Part shown: positions 12,079 through 24,021 of the stretch, piece by piece
Layout: every line of letters begins with the position of its first letter
Numbering within the stretch: position 1 is the stretch's first letter
Assembly: GCA_035578905.1 (NCBI GenBank)
Contig: JAQJVL010002167.1
Span: 53,270-117,269 of the forward strand
Source: Stictocephala bisonia
Taxonomy: Eukaryota; Arthropoda; Insecta; Hemiptera; Membracidae
Length of the DNA: 64,000 bases
Direction: 5' to 3'
Translations under genes and position numbers: made by a program
Notes under the pieces: generated by a model
Told to the model about the DNA's origin: nothing
Databases searched by the model: none
What the model saw: only the letters and a program-made list of their open reading frames with translations

Positions 12079-14969
12079 GCATTAACGTAATACTACAAAT
12101 TACTGGACACGTACTCAAGGTAGTTCATTCTTCAGCACTAACGTAATACTACATATTACTGGACACGTACTCAAGGTAGTTCATTCTTCAGCACTAACGT
12201 AATACTACATATTACTGGACATGTACTCAAGGTAGTTCATTCTTCAGCACTAACGTAATACTACATATTACTGGACACGTACTCAAGGTAGTTCATTCTT
12301 CAGCACTAACGTAATACTACATATTACTAGACACGTACCCAAGGTAGTTCATTCTTCAGCATTAACGTAACACTACATATTACTGGACACGTACTCAAGG
12401 TAGTTCATTCTTCAGCATTAACGTAATACTACATATTACTGGACACGTACTCAAGGTAGTTCAATCTTCAGCATTAATGTAACACTACATATTACTGGAC
12501 ACGTACTCAAGGTAGTTCATTCTTCAGCATTAACATAATACTACATATTACTTGACACGTACTCAAGGTAGTTCATTCTTCAGCATTAACGTAACACTAC
12601 ATATTACTGGACACGTACTCAAGGTAGTTCATTCTTCAGCATTAACGTAATACTACATATTACTGGACACGTACTCAAGGTAGTTCATTCTTCAGCACTA
12701 ACGTAATACTACATATTACTGGACACGTAATCAAGGTAGATCATTCTTCAGCATTAACGTAACACTACATATTACTGGACATGTACTCAAGGTAGTTCAT
12801 TCTTCAGCATTAACGTAATACTAGATATTACTGGACAGGTACTCAAGGTAGTTCATTCTTCAGCATTAACGTAATACTACATATTACTGGACATGTACTC
12901 AAGGTAGTTCATTCTTCAGCATTAACGTAATACTACATATTATTGGACATGTACTCAAGGTAGTTCATTTTTCAGCATTAAGGTAATACTACATATTACA
13001 GGACACGTACTCAAGGTAGTTCATTCTTCAGCATTAACGTAATACTACAGATTACTGGACATGTACTCAAGGTAGTTCATTCTTCAGCATTAACGTAACA
13101 CTACAGATTACTGGACATGTACTCAAGGTAGTTCATTCTTCAGCATTAACGTAATACTACATATTACTGGACATGTACTCAAGGTAGTTCATTCTTCAGC
13201 ATTAACGTAATACTACATATTACTGGACACGTACTCAAGGTAGTTCATTCTTCAGCATTAACGTAACACTACATATTACTGGACATGTACTCAAGGTAGT
13301 TCATTCTACAGCATTAACGTAACACTACATATTACTGGACATGTACTCAAAGTAGTTCATTCTACAGCATTAACGTAACACTACATATTACTGGACATGT
13401 ACTCAGAGTAGTTCATTCTTCAGCATTAACGTAATACTACATATTACTGGACACGTAATCAAGGTAGTTCATTCTTCAGCATTAACGTAATTCTACAGAT
13501 TAGTGGACATGCACTCAAGGTAGTTCATTCTTCAGCATTAACGTAATACTACATATTACTGGACACGTACTCAAGGTAGTTCATTCTTCAGCATTAACGT
13601 AATACTACAGATTACTGGACATGTACTCAAGGTAGTTCATTCTTCAGCATTAACGTAACACTACATACTACTGGACATGTACTCAAGGTAGTTCATTCTT
13701 CAGCATTAACGTAATACTACATATTACTGGACACGTACTCAAGGTAGTTCATTCTTCAGCATTAACGTAATACTACAGATTATTGGACATGTACTCAAGG
13801 TAGATCATTCTTCAGCATTAACGTAATACTACAGATTACTGGACATGTACTCAAGGTAGTTCATTCTACAGCATTAACGTAATACTACATATTACTGGAC
13901 ACGTACTCAAGGTAGTTCATTCTTCAGCATTAACGTAATACTACATATTACTGGACACGTACTCAAGGTAGTTCATTCTTCAGCATTAACGTAATACTAC
14001 AGATTACTGGACATGTACTCAAGGTAGTTCATTCTTCAGCATTAACGTAATACTACATATTACTGGACATGTACTCAAGGTAGTTCATTCTTCAGAATTA
14101 ACGTAATACTACATATTACAGGACATGTACTCAAGGTAGATCATTCTTCAGAATTAACGTAATACTACATATTACTGGACATGTACTCAAGGTAGATCAT
14201 TCTTCAGCATTAACGTAATACTACAGATTACTGGACATGTACTCAAGGTAGTTCATTCTTCAGCATTAACGTAATACTACATATTACTGGACACGTACTC
14301 AAGGTAGTTCATTCTTCAGCATTAACGTACTACTACAGATTACTGGACATGTACTCAAGGTAGTTCATTCTTCAGCATTAACGTAACACTACATATTACT
14401 GGATACGTACTCAAGGTAGTTCATTCTTCAGCATTAACGTAATACTACAGATTACTGGACACGTACTCAAGGTAGTTCATTCTTCAGCATTAACGTAATA
14501 CTACATATTACTGGACACGTACTCAAGGTAGTTCATTCTTCAGCATTAACGTAATACTACATATTACTGGACACGTACTCAAGGTAGTTCATTCTTCAGC
14601 ATTAACGTAATACTACATATTACTGGACACGTACTCAAGGTAGTTCATTCTTCAGCATTAACGTAATACTACATATTACTGGACACGTACTCAAGGTAGT
14701 TCATTCTTCAGCATTAATGTAATACTACATATTACTGGACATGTACTCAAGGTAGTTCATTCTTCAGCATTAATGTAATACTACATATTACTGGACATGT
14801 ACTCAAGGTAGTTCATTCTTCAGCATTAATGTAATACTACATATTACTGGACATGTACTCAAGGTAGTTCATTCTTCAGCATTAACGTAATACTACATAT
14901 TACTGGACATGTACTCAAGGTAGTTCATTCTTCAGCATTAACGTAACACTACATATTACTGGACATGTA
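12079..14969. repeat. 56-bp satellite array, about 52 copies
   Basis: The unit runs CAGCATTAACGTAATACTAC, ATATTACTGGACACGTACTC, AAGGTAGTTCATTCTT and repeats with a strict 56-bp period. Common variants are CACGTACT versus CATGTACT, ACATATT versus ACAGATT, and AATACT versus AACACT. The variants are interspersed rather than blocked. The array is cut at 14969 by a LINE and resumes at 17245. Confidence 0.97.
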
Positions 14970-17244
14970 GACATTAGACATTAGACATTATTTATTCTGA
15001 ATAAAATACAAAAAGATGTATATCTCATTCGTCATTACAGATAAACTTAAAATAAATAAACAACTAGTGATTAAAATAATATATACACATGACAAAGTAA
15101 CAAAGACAATGTAAATCTGTTGTTTTCGGGTCAAGTAGACAGGAATTCCTGTAAACTATAAAATTCCTTGCTGATCAAATAATTCCTGACAGATTTCTTG
15201 AATCCAGCCCCTTTTAAACTTTTAATTTCAGCAGGGAGTTTGTTATAAAAAACAGGTCCAGTAAAAGATACTCCCCTTTCAGAGAGTGTCAGGCGATGTT
15301 GGGGAGTGCGGATATCGTCACCATGCCTGGTCGGATACCTATGGTTTGCGCCGACAACTGGGAGATCATCCGCATTATATATCGTGGTCATGATTACCCT
15401 GAATATGAAAATGGAGGGAAGGGTAAGCAGATTAAGGAGTCGGAAAATTCCTCTACACGAATGCAGTGGAGGTAGTCCTTTCAAGATTCGGACAGCACGT
15501 TTTTGCGCCAAGAAAACTTTCAAAGCATGTGGAGACCCACCCCACACTTCAATTCCGTACGTCATGACAGAGGAGAAACATCCATAATAAACCATAATCA
15601 AGGCATTTAAATCTATGAGAGGATATAAGGTTCTGAGTGCATAACTGACTCGACTCAGCTTACTGCACAGCTGAGATATGTGAGAAGACCATGATAAATC
15701 ACTGTCCACGGTCAGACCTAGAATCTTGACCGAAGAACATTCTTTTATTTCAAACTGTTCCAAAGATATATGCTGAGGATTTTTATTTTTGGTCAGAAAC
15801 TGAATAAAAACTGTTTTCTCTGAGTTCAATAAAAGATTGTTAACTGATAACCAATGTTGAAGAATTTCCATAGATTCTGTGACTCTATATTGCAGATCAG
15901 TTTGAGGACCCCCAAACAGCAGCGTTGTGTCATCCGCATAAAGTATAGATTTGGCCAAAGGAATATGTGAAACAAGATCATTTATATAAATGATGAAGAG
16001 CAAGGGCCCTAAAATGCTACCCTGGGGTACCCCATACCTGCATTCGACATATTCAGAACGGCTTCCTAAAATCTCCACGAATTGTCTTCGGCCTGCAAGG
16101 TATGACTTGAACCAGGAGAGAGCAACTCCACGCACTCCACACATCTCCAATTTCTCACCAAGGATGTTGTGATCAACCCGATCGAAAGCCTTTGAAAGGT
16201 CGCAAAATACTCCCAAGGCTGGATCACGCTGTTCCAGCTGTGATACTACATCATTTATAAAATCAACAGCTGCTTGAGTGGTTGAACGATTTGGCCTAAA
16301 ACCATACTGGTTATCTATAAGGATGTTATTTTTCTCCAGATGATCCAACAACCTTTTATAGGCAACTTTTTCTAATACCTTTGAAAGCGTGCACAAAATA
16401 GAAATAGGTCGATAATTATTGACATCACCTTTGTCCCCCTTCTTAAAAATAGGGACAACCTTAGAAGTCTTATAGATGTTGGAAAAAATGCCTGAGGAAA
16501 GTGAAACGTTAAAGAGGTGTATTAGGGGTTCAAGAAGGCCCTGGTAAATTTGTTTAATGAGAAAACTGGATATTTCATCTGTTCCTGAAGACTTCTTAGA
16601 TTTTAGGGACATGATAGCTTGTTCGACTTCAACTTTATTGACAGGAGCAAAAAATAAAGAACCGCTTGGTGGAAGTTTTTGAGCCAGATTACACGGAACA
16701 TTAGACTGAAAATTTGAATGAGATGAAATATTTGTGCATGAAATATTTGAGAAATGACTATTAAAAAGATTAACCACTTTAGATAACGACTGAATAGAGT
16801 CTCCCTGGTGTTTTAAGGCTGGAAAAGAAGCATTAAGATCGGTCTCACGTGTCTCTCTACGCACAACACTCCAGATTGCCCGCTGCAAGCAATCGGAGCT
16901 CTGCACTTCACGAGAAATTGTTGCACGCTTCTCCTCGAGTAAACGCTTACGAAAGAGTTTTTGCCTTTCCTTCAACACTTATTTTAGCGCTGGATCATTT
17001 GAATCGCGGGCCATAATCCCCAAATCGACATTCCGATTGGCAAAATCCTTTAAACTAGAGCTTAATTTGTGTTTCTTTTTGCTGCCAGGTTTTTTCTGGA
17101 CTGTTTTGAGAGGAAATGCATTTTCAAAATGTGATTGAACAATTCCAGAAAAAGATTCAAATTTGTTGTCGACACCTTCAATTTTGTTTAAGAAACTCCA
17201 GTCTACCTTAGACAAAAAATTTTTTAAATTAATAATATATAATA
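14970..17244 (-). mobile_element. 5'-truncated CR1/Jockey-type non-LTR retrotransposon inserted in the 56-bp satellite
   Basis: The element lies on the minus strand. Its 3' end has an AATAAA signal followed by three TAATGTC units (14970-14990). Its 5' end is truncated in the endonuclease-RT linker at 17244. The satellite sequence ATGTA occurs on both sides (14965-14969 and 17245-17249), giving a 5-bp target site duplication consistent with target-primed insertion. The array reads on across the insertion with the same 56-bp unit. A short-repeat tail rather than poly(A) is typical of CR1- and I-like LINEs. Confidence 0.9.
15131..17244 (-). pseudogene. LINE ORF2 remnant: reverse transcriptase with one in-frame stop
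   Basis: Translation on the minus strand from about 17244 to 15131 stays in one frame. The only interruption is a TAA at 16979-16981, which reads PALK-stop-VLKER. The first few codons at 17245-17254 come from satellite DNA, so no genuine start exists. Downstream of the stop, 615 codons include the RT landmarks in order: YRPISILCTLSKVLEK (about 189-204), YGFRPNRSTTQAAVDFI (225-241), FCDLSKAFDRVDH (258-270), YGVPQGSILGPLLF (315-328) and YADDT (347-351; YADD codons at 15940-15929). A C-terminal region with FYNKLPAEIKSLKG follows. No RNase H domain was seen. The endonuclease is missing through 5' truncation. Apart from the single stop the RT is intact, so the copy looks fairly young. It belongs to the CR1/Jockey group; the exact clade is uncertain. 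Confidence 0.9.
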
Positions 17245-17426
17245 ATGTACTCAAGGTAGTTCATTCTTCAGCATTAACGTAATACTACAGATTACTGGAC
17301 ATGTACTCAAGGTAGTTCATTCTACAGCATTAACGTAATACTACATATTACTGGACACGTACTCAAGGTAGTTCATTCTTCAGCATTAACGTAATACTAC
17401 ATATTACTGGACACGTACTCAAGGTA

Positions 17427-17720
17427 TGACGTACATGCTCAGCGGTATTGACGTACAGTGGTACTGACCCACCCGCTCACCCATACACGTACAATGGTAC
17501 TGACCCATCCGCCCACCCATAAACGTACAGTGGTATTGACCCACCCGCCCACCCATACACGTATAGAGGTACTGACCCACCCGCCCACCCATACACGTAC
17601 AGCGGTACTGACCCACTCTCCCACTCATACACATACAGTGGTACTGACCCACCCACCCACCCATACATGTACGGTGGTACTGACCCACCCGCCCACCCAT
17701 ACACGTACAGTGGTATTGAC
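17427..17720. repeat. 36-bp minisatellite, locus 2 block 1 (about 8 copies)
   Basis: The unit is GGTACTGACCCACCCGCCC then ACCCATACACGTACAGT, 36 bp. It joins the satellite on the left at ACTCAAGGTA/TGACGTAC and on the right at GGTATTGAC/ATGTACTC, where both repeats share (C)A(C/T)GTAC. Open frames across it on both strands are repeat artefacts. Confidence 0.93.
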
Positions 17721-17846
17721 ATGTACTCAAGGTAGTTCATTCTTCAGCATTAACGTAATACTACATATTACTGGACATGTACTCAAGGTAGATCATTCTT
17801 CAGCATTAACGTAATACTACATATTACTGGACATGTACTCAAGGTA

Positions 17847-18211
17847 TGACGTACATGCTCAGCGGTATTGACGTACAGTGGTACTGACCCACCCGCTCAC
17901 CCATACACGTACAATGGTACTGACCCATCCGCCCACCCATAAACGTACAGTGGTATTGACCCACCCGCCCACCCATACACGTATAGAGGTACTGACCCAC
18001 CCGCCCACCCATACACGTACAGCGGTACTGACCCACTCTCCCACTCATACACATACAGTGGTACTGACCCACCCACCCACCCATACACGTACGGTGGTAC
18101 TGACCCACCTGCTCACCCATACACGTATAGTGGTATTGACCCACCCGCTACCCATACACGTACAGTGGTACTGACCCACCCGCCCACCCATACACGTACA
18201 GTGGTATTGAC
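17847..18211. repeat. 36-bp minisatellite, locus 2 block 2 (about 10 copies)
   Basis: A second block of the same 36-bp unit begins with the same leader (TGACGTACATGCTCAGCGG) as block 1 and is identical to it through most units. It then extends by about two more units, one carrying a small deletion near 18147. It arose from the 420-bp duplication and later expanded. Confidence 0.93.
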
Positions 18212-18690
18212 ATGTACTCAAGGTAGTTCATTCTTCAGCATTAACGTAATACTACATATTACTGGACATGTACTCAAGGTAGATCATTCTTCAGCATTAA
18301 CGTAACACTACATATTACTGGACATGTACTCAAGGTAGTTCATTCTTCAGCATTAACGTAATACTACATATTACTGGACACGTACTCAAGGTAGTTCATT
18401 CTTCAGCATTAACGTAATACTACATATTACTGGACATGTACTCAAGGTAGTTCATTCTTCAGCATTAACGTAATACTACATATTACTGGACATGTACTCA
18501 AGGTAGTTCATTCTTCAGCATTAACGTAATACTACATATTACTGGACATGTACTCAAGGTAGTTCATTCTTCAGCATTAACGTAATACTACATATTACTG
18601 GACACGTACTCAAGGTAGTTAATTCTTCAGCATTAACGTAATACTACATATTACTGGACATGTACTCAAGGTAGTTCATTCTTCAGCATC

Positions 18691-21600
18691 ATTAATATCG
18701 CATTTTATATTTTCATCACAAAATTGTACATATTTTTACCATACCATACCGAAGTATACATTTATTTTTGTCACCTCTACACTCCACTGAACCAACCACT
18801 GGCGAAGTAGAACTCTCAAGTGTCGAAAACGGCCTTGAGGCACAAACAAGTTTCTAAATTATAGGATGACTTTATGAATTAATATCAACATAGAAATCAG
18901 GTGAAATATTATAACCATTTTATGAAATGTCAAAAATATACTAACAGTGACAACGAATAACAATACTAAAATTATCTGTTATGATTAATAACTTCATAAG
19001 TAGCGTAGATCAAGTAATAACAAACAAATATAAGAATAACCAGTTTAAATATGGGATTTCAATGAGTAACACACAATTTAATAAACAAATAATAGACACT
19101 ATAATGAATTCTAGTATAGTTTTGTTCTGTTTATATTGTTTATAGTTTAACGATACAGATGAGATTGAGACTAAACGTCATTGCGTTGTACATTATTGTA
19201 ATTACATTACATTATGTAATTATCTTGTCTCATTTGTTTAGTAAATTGCACTTACATTGTAGACCACTCATCCATCCAATTGTAGATAATATTTTCCCCA
19301 TTTTATTATTATGATGTCGATTGTGAGTTGAGAATATGAGACTATGGAGGGGGCCAATTTATGCCCAGGAAGGACCATTCAGTACTAGGCTACTAAGCCA
19401 GAGACCAGCACAGGGAGTACGTCTGTGTTGACAACCTTAGATATTAGATAATAACAATAACATAATAATACTAAATAACTTTCCAGGCTAAATAATAGTG
19501 ATCCTAAGATTCTTACAAATATAATAAAAAAGGAAATTTTAAATATAGGTCTAAAATAGTTTCATGAAATAACGAACAAATAAAAAAACTTTCTTACTTT
19601 TTCTTTATCATTTAATTTATACATTAAGCATAAAATGAAAACTTAAAATATGTATAGCTTAAGTTAGATGAAATGTCCATATTTAAATCCAAGTTCACTT
19701 ATACCAGTACTAGGCGACACCCTTACACGCATCACGAGACAACCCCGTCATTTGAGTAATTTTTCTTCACACTGTGCGTTTATAATGTTTAAAAATGTCA
19801 TGTTGCAACGCCTTAAGCTCTCTCTCGGTGGTAAAACAGTCTCGGATTGGCCGGTATCGGGATATCTATCATCTACCTTATTTTACCTCTTTGACGTTGT
19901 GCCACGTTTCATCGTTGTCCAAAGCCTATTGATTTTTTTGAAACTGTCATCAATCAGACAGTAAGTTACCACACAGATCAATAGTCTCTGAGGAATGAGC
20001 AGAGTAAGGTCAAACAGAAGATGTTTTTATGTTTATAGATTACCCAAGATAAGATGAACACTGAACGGTTGCCAGTTAGTAAACATTCATTGCCTGCGAC
20101 CACTAAAACTTTACCTCCAAGTAGCAATGCTCTACTTATGATATGTAGAAAGTAATTCAACTTGCCTGCAGTATATCTACTAATCTGTCACGTAGTGGAT
20201 TCATACATTCCAAGTTGGGGAGAGATTTAACCTCTTTTATATGTCCACATGCGTTCTATTTAAAATTTGTTAGCTGTTCCAAACAGTTTCCATGATTGAG
20301 AGCTGTGAAAAGGTTTAAGAAACAGAATAACATCATAGTCTAACATACACAGTCACGAAACTTACTCTTGAGAAAAATGTCAACTGGCTGACACTAGCGA
20401 CCCTTGTGGTCGTAACGCAGAGCGTAGGCATATCTCCGCTAGATAGCATGGCTGTTTACTTCAACAGTAGTTCAACAAATCAAGTAGTTTATTTGCTTAC
20501 CGCGCCAGCTGACTACCTTACCACCGCTAGGATCGCTAGCATTGCGTCGTTAGCAAGTAAAACAGATGCCGTTGTTTTTATATTATACTGCCGCTAATCA
20601 CAGTTATTATACTGTGATAACATATTCTTTGTATTAATACACATTTTAATAGCCAAAGGCTAATTACAAATATTTAATAAAAAATAATTTACTAACTTAT
20701 GAATAGTAAAATATCTCGATGAAGCAGCAAAAAAAGATAATAAGTATTTAATTCCTATGAAAATAATATATTATGTTAAGAAACATACTTTGTAATTTTA
20801 TGGGTTGTTACATTATTGTACATTGTTATAAAACTCATTTGTTTGTAGGTTAGTTACAGCATCCTTAAATAATTATTCAGTTTTGTTTTGGTTTTACTTG
20901 AAAAAAGAAAAAAAAAAAAAAAAAACACGTGATGTCAATATAAAAAATTCAAGATGAAAGGAAAGGTAAATAATAAAGCAAGTAACACTCCTTCTTCTAC
21001 ATATTTTTGCGGCTACAGAAGTGAAACCACAACCACAATACTAACAAAATGATAGCCTCAATTAGTACTCCATCCATATGCCACAAATCATATTTGAGGT
21101 TATCAGGTTAATTAAACGTTTCTCTCGTGTTCTTAGATTACCAAGGTTATTTTGAATGACAAAAATTAACAATCCAAAATTACCTCATTTAGTAAATTAC
21201 CCTTAACATGTTTTGAATCTGAAATAGTATCAGGAGGAAGGAACCTTTATTAAAGAAAAATGGTTTGGGGCGAGGTATTTTGTTGAAATGAAAATATTTA
21301 AATTTAATTTTTTCTTTAAGGAAATTCAAATTTATAAAGTTAAGGAAATTTCCCTTACAATGTATAAGGGAAACTGAACATCCTTTTGTTTATCCATTCA
21401 AAAATTGCATGATTCCAAACCTTAGATATTTATTTATCTTTATCTTTTTCAATAACATATAAGCAAAGAACAAGCCACGCGTTAAATTTTAACAGCTACG
21501 TGAGTTTGATACCGGCGTCAATTGCCAAGCGGCAAGCTTTACCTTGAGTTCCCTGGCTGCATGTTTATTAGTGTGACTGTAGGCTGAGCTATTTATGCTG

Positions 21601-22003
21601 CACGGTTGGCTGCGCTGGTAATTCCTCTGTCGATTGCTACAGCTGTTCAGCCGCGCCTGCGGATTTGCACGTTTCGCCACTTGCTAGTTGCTGCAGGATA
21701 GGATGCCGATTCTGCGTCTTGCTCCAAATGCGATCCTTTCACTACGAAAGTAATTGTTTGTAACGCTTTAATCTTATTTGGAAGCTTTATTCAAGTGGGT
21801 TGTTTTGTATTTTGAAATATACAGTTGATTTAATCACATAACCTCCTATGCTTACCACAATACTGTACCTATGGTTCATGGTACAGTAATGAACAGTAAC
21901 GGTAGGTAATATTTCCCAGATGAAACTTTTCGGACTTAACCTTCATATCTTTAGAAGACAAACACTGACCTATGTTTCAAGCCTTAATTCACTTTATTGT
22001 CTT
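18691..22003. other. Unassigned AT-rich DNA; one degraded TIR-like end
   Basis: No gene is supported. Near 19700 the sequence ACTAGGCGACACCC then TTACACGC resembles the end of the TIR element at 54143 (ACTAGGGGACACCCCTGCAC), suggesting a decayed relative; no matching opposite end was found. At 20597-20618 ATCACAGT-TATTAT-ACTGTGAT is a small perfect hairpin. Open frames at 19668-19964 (98 codons) and 21489-21680 have no recognisable domains. Confidence 0.4.
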
Positions 22004-22052
22004 AAAAGTGTTACTGTATTTATAACTCAATTATGAATACAGTAACACTTTT
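22004..22052. repeat. Perfect 17-bp inverted repeat (hairpin), 15-base loop
   Basis: AAAAGTGTTACTGTATT at 22004-22020 is exactly complementary to 22036-22052. Confidence 0.9.
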
Positions 22053-22084
22053 TAAAAGTGTTTTTTTTTATTAATTTATTTTTA

Positions 22085-22124
22085 TTAATTCATAAAAAGG
22101 CATATACATCTTTTTATGAATTAA
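22085..22124. repeat. Perfect 15-bp inverted repeat (hairpin), 10-base loop
   Basis: TTAATTCATAAAAAG at 22085-22099 is exactly complementary to 22110-22124. It follows the previous hairpin by 32 bases. Confidence 0.9.
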
Positions 22125-22360
22125 TTTATTCACTATGTTTATTTTGTTTCATTAATGTATAATGAATCCTATACATTATATAATCTTCTCTCATTGCGAT
22201 TAATAAATTATGTGACAAATGATCGATAAGTAATTTAAAATAATTCTGTAAATTAGTCATTTGGTGATCAAGTTATGAGTATATTGTTTATATATTATGT
22301 CACTGTTGTGCTGTGAAAGAACACATCTGTAAGAAACTACGTGTAATATGGTGTTACCGT

Positions 22361-23430
22361 TTAACCCTTTAATGCATGTTTTTTGTTTTATTTGGAAAAA
22401 TCACAGCTAGTCTAATTCTGCTTTCTAATAACTAAAATACTAAAATTAGTACATAATAATAAATGTACTAATTTTGTACAATGTTTACCATTTTTATGTT
22501 TGTTGCACTTGAGCTACATCGTGCAACAAGGACGAATATTCATAGGCAAAATAACTTTGAAGAATGTATGGAAATTAAAGTAGGCTATTGATGTTTGCAC
22601 ATTTTCTAACTTACTTTTTATTTTTCAAAAATACAAATTGAAATATTTGGAGATGTTATAAAAAACATTTAAAATAACAAATACAATTTACATAATCATG
22701 ACATTCTTTAAACACATTTTTGTGGATGTAAACCGAAGGTTAGTGCTGCATTTTAAGCACTTGACGCTGGTAAAACCCTTTCATATGTTCATTTTGCACC
22801 TATTTATTTTTTCTTCCAACAAAGGCCAGTGATCCATTTTGTCTTTTACCACAAGATTTAGTGGCCTTGGAGCAGAGGGCAATCTGTTTTTTAGACATAA
22901 TAGGCCTCCCTCTTTTTTAATATCTAGTATACCTTTCTTGCAGAAGGAAACAGCCAAGTCGATTCGAAATGTTTCTTTGTTATTTGACGTTGCTTGTCTT
23001 TGGTTGATGTGTGCAAAATCCAAGCATTTCCCACAGCCATGTCTATCATGTGATAAACCAATCTGAAATACCATTTCTTGCTACGTAATTTTATATGGTG
23101 TATGTCCATTAGATCGACTCTACCCATATATCTAGTATATTCTTTGATGATTTTGGGGCAAGGAACGCTCTTGTACGTTTTTGTAGAGCGGTTGAACCTT
23201 TTGATTTCTCCGATAGGAAGTACACCACATTTTATGGAACCAGTAAGCACAAGTTGATTGTCATTCCAAAATACAATTGAGGTTTTATTGCCATCAATAA
23301 ATGTGGATTGTGCAATACTCATCGCTTGTTCCCCTTGCACTCTTTGATAAGGCCTTTATATCTTCAAATGGCATGTCAGGGATTCTGTCACCTCGAAATG
23401 TACCAATAGCAAAAATATGATAAAATAAAT
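22361..23430 (-). mobile_element. 3' portion of a piggyBac-like element
   Basis: On the plus strand TTAACCCTTTAATGCATG begins at 22361: a TTAA target site followed by a CCCTTT terminus, the usual form of a piggyBac-family end. The transposase remnant points towards this end, so it is the 3' terminus. No matching opposite terminus was seen before the 103-bp satellite, so the 5' half is lost. Confidence 0.65.
22781..23410 (-). pseudogene. piggyBac transposase remnant, C-terminal half, frameshifted
   Basis: The minus-strand translation begins around RGDRIPDMPFEDIKAL (about 23395-23350, in a different frame from the next part). It continues in 22924-23340 with VFWNDNQLVL, VPCPKIIKEYTRYMGRVDLMD and RSKKWYFRLVYHMIDMAVGNAW. 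VDLMD (residues 75-79 of this piece) matches the GGVDLxD block that carries the third catalytic Asp of piggyBac transposases. A frameshift near 22985-23000 moves the rest into 22781-23074, with FRIDLAVSFCKKG and a C-terminal end with DHWPLLEEK and NRCKM. The regions of the first two catalytic Asp residues are missing. It cannot encode an active enzyme. Confidence 0.85.
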
Positions 23431-24021
23431 AAATAAATGGTATTTGGCTTTTGATATAGATAGAAATCAGGATATTTTTTAGAAAAGTCTAAAATATACG
23501 ATAGTAATATATGACTTCTAACATTAGATCTACTTAGTAATCTATACTAAATACTAAAAGTTATCTTAGATAAAATGTAGTTTTCCAATAGATTATCCCA
23601 TTCTTTCAACCCCATACATTGTTGGTTGGAAAGCGTCTTTCCATTTTCCAACCCTTCTCCTACTCATTTTCAAAGAAGAATTTACTTAGTTAATCAACTG
23701 AACAGTCGATATTTTAATAACACAACAATATTTTTCATTTTGCTAACAAAAATACAAAACTTACAACAATTCATTGCATAGCTAATTATTAGGTATATTT
23801 AAATAGCTTATTTATGATAGATTCAGTAATTTAATTGTATTCGCGGGATATAAGAAACTCTATATACGGGTACGGATTTCTGTATCCAAACTTACATAAA
23901 AAATGTAGGATATTTGTTTATATTGTATAAGTTTAGGCTTTAATAGTACAGTTAATGAATGAGCAATTATTGTATTCTTAAAGAATGTTAAATAAAATGC
24001 GTTGGTTTCAGAATTGTTAAA
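23431..24021. other. AT-rich spacer before the 103-bp satellite
   Basis: No coding region or repeat was recognised. An open stretch at 23860-24048 (minus) runs into the first satellite unit and has no recognisable motif. Confidence 0.35.

Larger units (their letters stand above)
17245..18690. repeat. Continuation of the 56-bp satellite, interleaved with 36-bp minisatellite blocks
   Basis: Satellite units occupy 17245-17426, 17721-17846 and 18212-18690, and minisatellite blocks sit between them. The segment starting ACTCAAGGTATGACGTAC occurs at 17413 and again at 17833, a 420-bp offset. One satellite-plus-minisatellite unit has therefore been duplicated as a higher-order repeat. The array ends near 18690 in unrelated AT-rich DNA. 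Confidence 0.95.

Noticed and set aside
15306..16172. Plus-strand frames opposite the LINE
   Set aside because: Shadows of the reverse transcriptase frame on the other strand.
17419..18174. Repeat-protein frames (for example GGWVGQYH and VLTHPPTHTRT)
   Set aside because: Same artefact of the 36-bp minisatellite; the frames end exactly at the array edges.
22839..23066. Plus-strand 75-codon frame
   Set aside because: Antisense shadow of the piggyBac remnant.
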